Part shown: piece by piece, positions 1 to 5,736 of the stretch
How positions within the stretch are numbered: position 1 is the stretch's first letter
Layout: each line of letters starts with the position of its first letter
Assembly: GCA_009885665.1 (NCBI GenBank)
Contig: VFKI01000022.1
Location: 1-8,730, forward strand
Source: Gammaproteobacteria bacterium
GTDB lineage: Bacteria > Pseudomonadota > Gammaproteobacteria > DSM-16500
DNA length: 8,730 nt
Reading direction: 5' to 3'
The notes under the pieces: model-generated
The model's input: only the letters and a program-made list of their open reading frames with translations
Databases searched by the model: none
Told to the model about the DNA's origin: nothing
Made by a program: the position numbers and the translations under genes

Positions 1-219
1 CCCCGCACACGCTTCGCGTGTCAGGGGAGGAAACAGGCGCCGCGCTTTCTTCTTTCCCAAGGGCAGGACAACATCAACTCCGGCATTATTTGAGCGTTGC
101 CTTGATCAATGTCTATCTTTTAATGCGTGAGCCCTGGGGCAATAAATACTACGGCAACGCAGGGGCATAGTGAGCCCCAAAAGAGCGCGAACGATCCCTA
201 ACAACTCGAAAATCTAACC
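1..219. other. Left-edge stretch without a convincing gene; short palindromes
   Basis: No complete gene is visible here. Bases 1-27 form a hairpin: ACACGC (7-12), loop TTC, GCGTGT (16-21), flanked after two mismatches by CCCC (1-4) and GGGG (24-27). No T-run follows, so it is not a clear terminator. A second small palindrome, GGGGC-N7-GCCCC, lies at about 163-179. Reading frame 3 on the plus strand is open from the edge to a TAG at 168-170 (55 codons, ending NKYYGNAGA). It could be the tail of a gene or a degraded gene entering from the left, but I recognise no family in it. I cannot say what this stretch does. Confidence 0.4.
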
Positions 220-225
220 TATAAT
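220..225 (+). promoter_or_regulatory. Candidate -10 box upstream of the 703-residue protein gene
   Basis: A perfect TATAAT stands at 220-225. No good TTGACA-like -35 is visible at normal spacing (the bases around 197-202 fit poorly), so this is a partial sigma-70 match. If used, transcription would start near 232 and give a leader of about 150 bases before the ATG at 384. Confidence 0.35.
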
Positions 226-234
226 TAAGACAGA

Positions 235-338
235 CGCCTTATAGGCGCTTTCGCTTTATGGGCGAAATAGACGAGGCGCTTTATGGGCGCTTCATAAATT
301 AAACGAGAGCTTCGCCCAAGTAGCTATCGAAATAGTTA
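235..338 (+). repeat. Cluster of short hairpins and a 13-base direct repeat in the leader
   Basis: Between the TATAAT box and the start codon lie several compact symmetric elements. CGCC-TTATA-GGCG is at 235-247. TTTCGC/GCGAAA is at 249-254 and 262-267. TTTATG/CATAAA is at 280-285 and 293-298. TAGCTAT-CGAA-ATAGTTA is at 321-338, with one G-T pair. The 13-base word CGCTTTATGGGCG occurs twice, at 252-264 and 277-289, exactly 25 bases apart. In an RNA leader these could fold and affect expression of the downstream gene, or they may be a small degenerate repeat family. The symmetry is seen; a role is not. Confidence 0.45.
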
Positions 339-383
339 CCTAGAAAGCGCCACTTATGAACGCTACTCAATGGAACGCTAGTC

Positions 384-2495
384 ATGTCTACTACCCGAAG
401 CCAAGAAAATCAGAGCCCACAGACGTTAATAGACATAGACACGTATGTCCATGCCACCGATGATACTACAGGGAAAGCCCTAGCTGATGCTGGAAATTTA
501 GTGAATAATGCACCACTGTCTGGCACGTGGTGCATTATCAAAATACCTAATCAAAAGGAAGGTGATAAGTATATTTATCTATCCAATAGCACAGGCCCCT
601 ATACGTTTAATAGAAAAAATTTATCCGATGCTTTAAATAAAAAAGCATCCGTTGCCAACAACGAGGACAATAAAGAGACCCCCATTGACTCTAAGAGAAG
701 TGAAATTTTGTTTAGTGAATCGCGTCGTTTAAAGGTAGAAAATAACGCAGAGATTAAAATTGGACAAGCATCCAAAAATGACAACGGCACAGCAGGCAGC
801 AGTGCCACCATATATAATCTCTTGCGGAAAGCGCCGAACAAAGACGCAGGGCAACAAGTTGCAGAACAAAAAATCGCAGCGCAATTAGCCGTTCCATTAG
901 AGCAGCAGGTGGAGATCTTAACGGCGTGCAAAGACATACGATATTGTGACAATATGGCCGGCTATCTTGATGCAACAAAATCAACGCCAACGGAATCGTT
1001 AAAGTATCAGCTCATAATAACAAAAAATCCAGGCGCTAATCTCAACGGCAAACTGTTTATAGGAACATATTTTTACTCAGAAAAAAATGGCGCTATCAAA
1101 CCCTCTGCGTCAATAGAATTTGAAAATGCTGATAGGGTCATCGAGACGCAGGAGGCGCTAACACTAAACATACCAAAAGAAGAAGCAAAAACAACAGCGG
1201 TAACGAACACAGAAAAAACCACCATTCCGGAGAGAGAGGCAAAGGCAGGGGGAAATGTAGGAGCATCTGCAATAGCAGCAGCGACAGCAACAGTAACCAC
1301 TACAACCAAGCTCACGAATCTCCGCCTAACACCGGCAACAACACCGACAACACCTGAGTTAATAAAAAATACTATTTCTTCTAAGACACTTAGCGATATT
1401 ACTGTTGCTGGCGGTGCTGACGCATTATTGAAAAATGCAGATTCCGGCACGTGGTTCATTGTCAAAAAACCCAATCAGTCAAGCGATAGTTATGTTTATT
1501 TTTGCAAAGTAGCTGATAGCACAAACCCCACAAAACCTTATAGAATCGTTGAATATCAAATTGATCAAAAAAATTTACTCTTTGCTTTAGAGCAAAGAAA
1601 AGAGGGGTTCGATGTCACAGATGCGAACAATAAAAAAATCCACATTGAAAATGATAGAAATTTATTTAGTGGGCAGAAGCTAGATGTGGAAAATAAAATA
1701 AAGAGCATACAAGGCCCCAAAAAGGGAGAAAGTAATACAAGCAAAGGCACTAATGACATAAAAAAACCAGCTATTCAAAACCCGATCCCAAACGTAAATC
1801 GATCATTAGAAGAGGAAAAGAAACAGTTAAGGGAACACGAAACTATAACGTATTCCGACGATAAGGGAAGTTATGATAATTTTATCAAGGCTGCAATAGA
1901 TCCAAAAAATCCTTCTCTGTATGAGCTCATAGTAACAGCAAATCCAGATTCCAATCAGCCGTTTATAGGAAGATACTGTCAGTTAGAAGATAAAACCATA
2001 AAACTCTCCGATCCAATAACATTTGCAAATGCTTCTGAGGTCATCAAGGAGCAAAACAGACTAAACAAAGTCGCACTAAACCCGCAACCAAATGCAGCAA
2101 TAAAAAAAGTAGAAGCAAAAAAAACAATAGGAAAGAGCGATACAGAAAACAAACCGGCTGAGATAGCAAAAGAGGCCGCGGAAAACAATGGCGCCCCGCC
2201 GACAGCGGTAGCAATAGCCCACGACGATAGCAAAGCAATAAAAATGGAAGAAAAGATCGGGACAGAAAACAACCCGACTAAGGAAATAAAAAAGAACACG
2301 GGAAACAATGGCGCTTCGCCCACAGCGGTAGCAACAGCCAAAAACGATTCAAAACCTAAAACCATCAAACAGCGCTTATCTAACTCTTTTTCACTTTTTG
2401 CTAAAAAAATAACAAATTTCAGATCAGGCGACAATAACGCAGCTCCATCCGATAATAAAAATAATCAGCAGCAGCATCGAAAGAACACTCCCTGA
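384..2495 (+). CDS. Hypothetical 703-residue protein with two diverged tandem modules
   Basis: I do not recognise a named family. The protein is hydrophilic and Lys/Asn/Thr-rich, with no signal peptide or membrane helix. It contains two copies of one module. Part A (about 13-120 and 330-440) carries SGTW[CF]I[IV]KxPNQ, then a Y-x-Y strand, and ends LFSxxxxLxVEN. Part B (about 194-255 and 497-556) carries Y[QE]LI[IV]TxNP, then FIGxY, then I-x-F-x-NA-x-x-VI. Low-complexity linkers (about 262-325 and 565-660) follow each module, the second with two copies of a 40-residue repeat. GTWFIVK at 355-361 faintly recalls the FLVR strand of SH2 domains, with Lys for Arg; this is weak inference. Its size, composition and modularity would suit a secreted host-directed protein, but no secretion signal is proven. 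The ATG at 384 has only a weak GGA upstream; the nearby ATGs at 356 and 370 are out of frame or stop at once. The TGA at 2493-2495 lies inside a fadD-derived fragment, so the C-terminus may be shortened. It is more A-rich than fadD and cyd. Confidence 0.75.
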   Translation: MSTTRSQENQSPQTLIDIDTYVHATDDTTGKALADAGNLVNNAPLSGTWCIIKIPNQKEGDKYIYLSNSTGPYTFNRKNLSDALNKKASVANNEDNKETPIDSKRSEILFSESRRLKVENNAEIKIGQASKNDNGTAGSSATIYNLLRKAPNKDAGQQVAEQKIAAQLAVPLEQQVEILTACKDIRYCDNMAGYLDATKSTPTESLKYQLIITKNPGANLNGKLFIGTYFYSEKNGAIKPSASIEFENADRVIETQEALTLNIPKEEAKTTAVTNTEKTTIPEREAKAGGNVGASAIAAATATVTTTTKLTNLRLTPATTPTTPELIKNTISSKTLSDITVAGGADALLKNADSGTWFIVKKPNQSSDSYVYFCKVADSTNPTKPYRIVEYQIDQKNLLFALEQRKEGFDVTDANNKKIHIENDRNLFSGQKLDVENKIKSIQGPKKGESNTSKGTNDIKKPAIQNPIPNVNRSLEEEKKQLREHETITYSDDKGSYDNFIKAAIDPKNPSLYELIVTANPDSNQPFIGRYCQLEDKTIKLSDPITFANASEVIKEQNRLNKVALNPQPNAAIKKVEAKKTIGKSDTENKPAEIAKEAAENNGAPPTAVAIAHDDSKAIKMEEKIGTENNPTKEIKKNTGNNGASPTAVATAKNDSKPKTIKQRLSNSFSLFAKKITNFRSGDNNAAPSDNKNNQQQHRKNTP
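2128..2360 (+). repeat. Tandem 120-base repeat inside the 703-residue protein gene
   Basis: Two in-frame copies of a 120-base (40-codon) unit lie head to tail. The anchor ACAGAAAAC occurs at 2142-2150 and 2262-2270, and AACAATGGCGC recurs at the same spacing. They encode DTENKPAEI...NNGAPPTAVAIA and GTENNPTKEI...NNGASPTAVATA, around residues 585-615 and 626-655. A more distant relative appears near residues 270-300 (TNTEKTTIPE...NVGASAIAAA). This is a low-complexity linker that probably grew by slippage or unequal crossover. Confidence 0.7.
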
Positions 2496-2619
2496 ATCGC
2501 AGACCATAAAGGCTTTGGCCGCTTCACCAGAATTTTCATCGGCTACCCCGACCACCGCCACTTCACGCACGCCTGGCATCGCGGCAATCACATTTTCGAT
2601 TTCATTGGGATAGACGTTA
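2491..2619 (-). pseudogene. fadD fragment A (remnant of the 3' part of fadD)
   Basis: These 129 bases match 3801-3929 inside the intact fadD at a constant offset of 1310. By hand count 117 of 129 bases agree, with 95 of 99 in 2521-2619 but only 22 of 30 in 2491-2520. The translated frame gives NVYPNEIENVIAAMPGV through KAFMVCDSG, equivalent to FadD residues about 465-507 in the C-terminal AMP-binding subdomain. It lacks the N-terminal domain and the catalytic lysine region, so it cannot be an enzyme. Its upper edge (2617-2619) supplies the stop codon of the RHH gene, and its lower edge contains the stop of the converging 703-residue protein gene. Confidence 0.85.
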
Positions 2620-2889
2620 TTTTTTTCCAGTAACAGGTGGTAACTCATCACCTTTAGGTGGAGGTTCATTCCCAGCATTGTCTAAGAGATGCAACATATC
2701 AGCCGGCTTCGCGTCACCTGCTTTTTTGCGCAGAAAGATAGCAGCGGTTTCAACAGCGCCAATTTTTTCCGCAACAGCGACTGCTATCCACTGATTAAGG
2801 GATACACCATCTTCGTGAGCAAGATGTTGCGCCGCAATTTTGATAGACATGGGTAATTTAAGCGGATAAGAAGCTTTGTTTGGGTTCAT
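2617..2889 (-). CDS. Ribbon-helix-helix / HicB-like antitoxin-type protein, orphan
   Basis: The 90-residue protein starts at an ATG (2889) with GAGGA nine bases upstream on the minus strand. Its N-terminal half has the pattern YPLKLPMSIKIAAQHLA followed by EDGVSLNQWIAVAVAEKI: a short beta strand and two helices typical of MetJ/Arc-type DNA-binding domains in HicB-family antitoxins. The C-terminal tail, with GNEPPPKGDELPP, also resembles family members I know, so the protein looks nearly full length. Such proteins usually dimerise, bind their own operator and neutralise a toxin encoded next door. No toxin gene is adjacent here: fadD fragments lie on both sides. It is therefore either an orphan or a solo regulator. 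Its TAA (2617-2619) coincides with the edge of fadD fragment A. The open frame continues upstream of the ATG into fragment B, but that extension is fadD-derived and not part of this family. Confidence 0.7.
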   Translation of the reverse strand: MNPNKASYPLKLPMSIKIAAQHLAHEDGVSLNQWIAVAVAEKIGAVETAAIFLRKKAGDAKPADMLHLLDNAGNEPPPKGDELPPVTGKK

Positions 2890-2935
2890 GTGCGCATTTC
2901 CTCTAAAAGTTCTCCCGGGCCGCCACACGTCGATT

Positions 2936-3014
2936 AAACGCTCGCGACACCAAGCCATGACTGCGGTGGCCTCAAGTTGCACACCCGGATCACGCACCAC
3001 AAAGGCTTTGACGC
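2936..3014 (-). pseudogene. fadD fragment B (diverged remnant of the 3' part of fadD)
   Basis: On the minus strand this stretch encodes VKAFVVRDPGVQLEATAV followed by MAWCRERL, equivalent to FadD residues about 498-523 (VKAFVVCDPGVTLDAAAV, then IAWCRTQL in the intact copy). It aligns to the intact gene at an offset of 817 bases. By hand count 48 of 70 bases agree in 2941-3010, so it is much more diverged than fragment A. It may derive from a different fadD allele or paralogue, or be older. No start, catalytic region or full domain is present. It lies between the lipoprotein stop (3018) and the RHH gene start (2889). Confidence 0.75.
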
Positions 3015-3017
3015 AAG

Positions 3018-3563
3018 TTATAAAATTGAACACTTATTACGCTCTACGAAACGACCATAAATAAATGGCAAGGCTTCAATTAATCCGAGCTGCTTAACAG
3101 AAAGCGTTGCAGATCCAAACAAACCATGCGCAGCAAAATTAATTATATTGACCGGCTGATTGACATATGTATCTTTTTCAATTGTCTTTGGCGATATGTA
3201 TTTATTGTCAAATAATAGGTGATAACTACCCGATTTTACATAAAAACATTCTACCGCATAGTCAGTTATCCTTTTATGCTGAACTTGATGAAATTGATTA
3301 TCCCACATGCTCAGCTTAATGAGCGGCGATGACCCATCCTGCAAGCTACCGGCTACCATATAGATGTCTATGTACGAATAAGAAGGAACAAATAATAAAA
3401 TCTTATAACCGTTAATCGCAGGATAATCCTGATTAAATCGATTTGTTAATTGAGCGACATTTTCTGAACTACGCGAAGAAGAAACAGGCAGCGGACATCC
3501 TGTAAGCAACAGTGATAATGAAATTATCGTGAATATGCTTAGCACGTTAACAAGTTTTGCCAT
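3018..3563 (-). CDS. Putative lipoprotein of unknown function, 181 residues
   Basis: The chosen ATG (3563) has GGAG seven bases upstream and gives an N-terminus MAKLVN, a hydrophobic stretch (residues about 4-20) and a lipobox LLTGC with the lipidated cysteine at residue 23. This is a standard type II signal peptide. The residue after Cys is Pro, not Asp, so outer-membrane sorting is expected under the usual rule. The mature part of about 159 residues is mixed in character, with several Tyr-rich segments (YSYIDIYMVAG, YHLLFDNKYISP), and looks like a small beta-rich periplasmic domain. I recognise no family. It begins 29 bases after the fadD stop on the same strand and may be cotranscribed with fadD. 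Its stop (3018-3020) lies beside fadD fragment B, so the last residues may have been changed by rearrangement. An in-frame ATG at 3587 is possible but lacks a better ribosome site. Confidence 0.7.
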   Translation of the reverse strand: MAKLVNVLSIFTIISLSLLLTGCPLPVSSSRSSENVAQLTNRFNQDYPAINGYKILLFVPSYSYIDIYMVAGSLQDGSSPLIKLSMWDNQFHQVQHKRITDYAVECFYVKSGSYHLLFDNKYISPKTIEKDTYVNQPVNIINFAAHGLFGSATLSVKQLGLIEALPFIYGRFVERNKCSIL

Positions 3564-3592
3564 GGCCAGACTCCGTGTTATACCCATTACAC

Positions 3593-5320
3593 TTACGCTT
3601 TGAGTGGCTTGACGGGTTGAGCCCCCGGCTTCACACAAGACACATCCTGCTGCCTTCCCTGCTCACGCAACAACCGCCGCAACACTTTACCGACATTCGA
3701 TTTCGGTAATTCATCACAAAACGCCACGCTGCGCGGTAGTTTATAGCCCGTCAATTGTGTCCGGCACCAAGCGATGACGGCGGCCGCGTCGAGGGTAACC
3801 CCCGGATCGCATACAACGAAGGCTTTAACCGCCTCACCAGAATTTTCATCGGCTACCCCGACCACCGCCACTTCCCGCACGCCCGGCATCGCGGCAATGA
3901 CATTTTCGATTTCATTGGGATAGACGTTAAAACCCGAGACTAAAATCATATCTTTCTTACGCTCGCGAATAAAAATATCGCCGTGCGCATCGATAGAGAC
4001 AATATCACCCGTCAGCAACCAGCCTTCTTTAGTAAACACTTTGGCGGTTTCTGCCGGATTATGCCAATACCCCGCCATCACTTGCGGCCCCTTAACCGCC
4101 AACTCACCCACTTCACCCAAAGCCACTTCTTGATGGTTATCATCTAATACGCACACATCCGTAGACGGCATAGGGACACCAATACTGCCGTTATACTCGG
4201 TTTGCGTGACCGGATCACTCGCCACACATGGCGATGTTTCCGTCAAACCATACGCTTCTAATAAAGGCCGCCCTGTCACGGTTTGCCATTTTTCTGCCAC
4301 AGCACGCTGCACCGCCATACCGCCGCCCAAACAAAATTTAAGCCGACTAAAATCCAGCTGATTAAAACCAGGCGCTTTTAATAAAGCGTTAAATAGCGTA
4401 TTGACGCCGGTAATCATACTAAAACGATAACGCTTAAAATCCTTTATCATACCGGCAAGATCGCGCGGATTGATAATCAAGACGCTCAGCGCACCGATAC
4501 GCATCATCAATAAACAATTCGCTAGTAAGGAAAATATGTGATAAAGCGGCAAAGCGGTAATCATAATTTCCGCTTCACCCGTCATTAAGGGTAAAAACCA
4601 CGCTTCCGCCTGGAGTATATTTGCTACGATATTCCCGTGCGTCAGCATAGCGCCTTTCGCCACGCCCGTCGTGCCACCGGTATATTGCAAGAAAGCAATA
4701 TCATCCGGCGCTAGGGTCACGGGCGTCAGATGCAAAGACTTAGCCTGCGCCATGAGCTCCCGCCAGCGTAACACATGACTCAAATGAAAATCCGGAATCA
4801 CATGTTTGATATGGCGCAAATATCCATCTAACACCCACGCCTTAGGCCGCGGAAACACATCACCTAAATAAGTCACCATCACATGCGGCACATTCACTTG
4901 TAATAAGGCTTGCTGCACCGTCTGGGCAAAATTGGCCAGCACAATAATCGCGGTCGCCCCCGAGTCTTGTAATTGATGCACTAATTCCGGCACGGTATAC
5001 AGTGGATTGACATTGACGACAATCAACCCCGCCCGTAACGCCGCCAACATCGCAATGGGATATTGCAAAACATTTGGCAGCATCAAGGCAATGCGATCCC
5101 CTTTTTGCATATTGAGGATTTGTTGGAACACCGCGGCTAGCGCGATGGCTTGAGTATTTAATTCGGCAAATGTTAACTCAGTGCCAAAGCTGGCAAAAGC
5201 CGGCCGACCGGCATAATTCGACCAGCGCTCGGCTAATAAATCAGGGATAGAGGGATAAGGATCAGGGTTAATTTCGGCCGCAATGCCAGCAGGATAATTT
5301 TTAAGCCAGATTTTTTCCAT
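3593..5320 (-). CDS. fadD: Long-chain-fatty-acid--CoA ligase FadD
   Basis: This 575-residue enzyme activates long-chain fatty acids with ATP to acyl-AMP and then to acyl-CoA, feeding beta-oxidation and lipid synthesis. It acts at the inner face of the cytoplasmic membrane. It matches E. coli FadD (561 residues) from the first residues (MEKIWLKNYP; EINPD). Visible motifs are the ATP-binding loop YTGGTTGVAKG (213-223), ITGVNTLFNALL (303-314), the adenylation motif YGLTE (357-361), TGD (437-439), the fatty-acyl signature DMILVSGFNVYPNE (457-470) and the catalytic lysine K545 in PKSNVGK. The start at 5320 is supported by the family N-terminus and a GGAAGAAG just upstream. tRNA-Pro lies 46 bases upstream on the same strand with no visible terminator, and the lipoprotein gene follows 29 bases after the stop. 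Parts of its 3' half (residues about 465-523) are duplicated as broken fragments further along the minus strand. Confidence 0.96.
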   Translation of the reverse strand: MEKIWLKNYPAGIAAEINPDPYPSIPDLLAERWSNYAGRPAFASFGTELTFAELNTQAIALAAVFQQILNMQKGDRIALMLPNVLQYPIAMLAALRAGLIVVNVNPLYTVPELVHQLQDSGATAIIVLANFAQTVQQALLQVNVPHVMVTYLGDVFPRPKAWVLDGYLRHIKHVIPDFHLSHVLRWRELMAQAKSLHLTPVTLAPDDIAFLQYTGGTTGVAKGAMLTHGNIVANILQAEAWFLPLMTGEAEIMITALPLYHIFSLLANCLLMMRIGALSVLIINPRDLAGMIKDFKRYRFSMITGVNTLFNALLKAPGFNQLDFSRLKFCLGGGMAVQRAVAEKWQTVTGRPLLEAYGLTETSPCVASDPVTQTEYNGSIGVPMPSTDVCVLDDNHQEVALGEVGELAVKGPQVMAGYWHNPAETAKVFTKEGWLLTGDIVSIDAHGDIFIRERKKDMILVSGFNVYPNEIENVIAAMPGVREVAVVGVADENSGEAVKAFVVCDPGVTLDAAAVIAWCRTQLTGYKLPRSVAFCDELPKSNVGKVLRRLLREQGRQQDVSCVKPGAQPVKPLKA

Positions 5321-5366
5321 TCAACTTCTTCCATGCAATTTTCTTGCCATTACGTCCTAATCAATA

Positions 5367-5440
5367 TCGGGACGGCCGGATTTGAACCGGCGACCCCTTG
5401 CGCCCCATGCAAGTGCGCTACCAGGCTGCGCCACGCCCCG
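5367..5440 (-). tRNA. tRNA-Pro (anticodon GGG, reads CCC)
   Basis: The minus strand folds as a complete 74-base tRNA. The acceptor stem CGGGGCG pairs with CGTCCCG (one G-T pair). A standard D arm follows (GGCGCAGCCTGGTAGCGC). The anticodon stem CTTGC/GCAAG encloses the loop ATGGGGC, with anticodon GGG at 5406-5404. The T arm is GCCGG-TTCAAAT-CCGGC. C1-G72, A73 and G35/G36 are the bacterial proline identity elements. No CCA is encoded after the discriminator A (5367); ATTGA follows, with one intervening T, so CCA must be added after transcription. It resembles E. coli proL as I recall it. Confidence 0.96.
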
Positions 5441-5459
5441 AAGAAAGAGATTGTGCAGA

Positions 5460-5465
5460 ATTATA
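5460..5465 (-). promoter_or_regulatory. Candidate -10 box of the tRNA-Pro (and possibly fadD) promoter
   Basis: On the minus strand a perfect TATAAT (5465-5460) ends 19 bases before the first tRNA base. Transcription would start near 5453, leaving a short leader of about 12 bases, as is usual for tRNA genes. A -35 box is not obvious at normal spacing (5488-5483 reads TAATAT). With no terminator visible after the tRNA, the same promoter may drive fadD and the lipoprotein gene. Confidence 0.5.
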
Positions 5466-5514
5466 CGGCGCTTGGCAATAGCATATTAAAATAAATAGCA
5501 TTTTTTACGGCATT

Positions 5515-5542
5515 TTGACAAATGACAAAGTCATTCTATTTT
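5515..5542 (+). promoter_or_regulatory. Candidate cyd operon promoter with a palindrome in its spacer
   Basis: A perfect -35 hexamer TTGACA lies at 5515-5520, followed 16 bases later by TATTTT (5537-5542). A second possible -10, TAGTAT, lies at 5545-5550. Between the boxes sits the perfect palindrome AATGAC-AAA-GTCATT (5521-5535), well placed for a dimeric regulator that would block or modulate RNA polymerase. I see no good FNR site (TTGAT-N4-ATCAA) in the gap. The predicted start of transcription is 25-30 bases upstream of cydP. Confidence 0.5.
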
Positions 5543-5577
5543 GTTAGTATATGCCCACACATTTTTTGAGTCACACT

Positions 5578-5736
5578 ATGACACTTCGCTGGGAAATCAC
5601 GGCCATTCTTTGCATCAAACTGATTTTGCTCGGTTTGCTATGGTATATTTGTTTTTCTCATCCGGTGAACCCCAATCAATTCGCTAGTCATATTTTTAAC
5701 TTATCTTCTACGGATGCTGCCCATGATCAATCCTGA
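5578..5736 (+). CDS. cydP: CydP-like small membrane subunit of cytochrome bd oxidase
   Basis: This 52-residue protein has one membrane helix (residues about 7-26, ITAILCIKLILLGLLWYICF) after a short N-terminus with Arg4, Trp5 and Glu6, and then SHPV and a polar tail. The pattern R-x-E-(hydrophobic)-K-L-x-L-L-x-L-W-(x)3-F-x-H-P, directly in front of cydA, matches the small proteins annotated CydP in other Gammaproteobacteria, thought to be an accessory subunit of the bd oxidase. I chose the ATG at 5578 because GAG stands seven bases upstream and the helix then sits near the N-terminus. An in-frame ATG at 5551 would add nine residues with no clear ribosome site and would overlap the likely promoter. 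The end overlaps the start of cydA, suggesting coupled translation. The assignment rests on position and pattern, not on catalytic motifs. Confidence 0.75.
   Translation: MTLRWEITAILCIKLILLGLLWYICFSHPVNPNQFASHIFNLSSTDAAHDQS

Noticed and set aside
226..338. CRISPR-like array in the leader repeats
   Set aside because: The repeated word is only 13 bases, occurs twice with a 12-base gap, and no cas genes are present.
1073..1474. Minus-strand open frame of 133 codons opposite the 703-residue gene
   Set aside because: Its Val/Ala/Ser-rich translation is the complement of Thr/Ala/Lys-rich repeats on the plus strand; no family pattern and no ribosome site seen.
2424..2678. Minus-strand open frame of 84 codons containing fadD-like residues
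   Set aside because: It is fadD fragment A read through into unrelated sequence on both sides; it overlaps the RHH gene and has no complete domain, so it is listed as a remnant, not a gene.
2890..3033. Upstream extension of the RHH frame to an ATG at 3033
   Set aside because: The added 48 residues are fadD fragment B plus linker, not RHH sequence; the ATG at 2889 has a good ribosome site and the family N-terminus.
2491..3563. Insertion sequence as the cause of the fadD duplications
   Set aside because: No transposase fragment, terminal inverted repeats or target-site duplications could be seen around the RHH or lipoprotein genes.
5367..5440. tRNA-Pro as an integration (att) site for an island
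   Set aside because: I found no repeat of the tRNA 3' end elsewhere in the window and no integrase gene; the accessory block lies beyond fadD instead.
5551..5577. Earlier start codon for cydP at 5551
   Set aside because: No ribosome site is visible, it would lie at the predicted promoter, and the family starts close to the helix as with the ATG at 5578.
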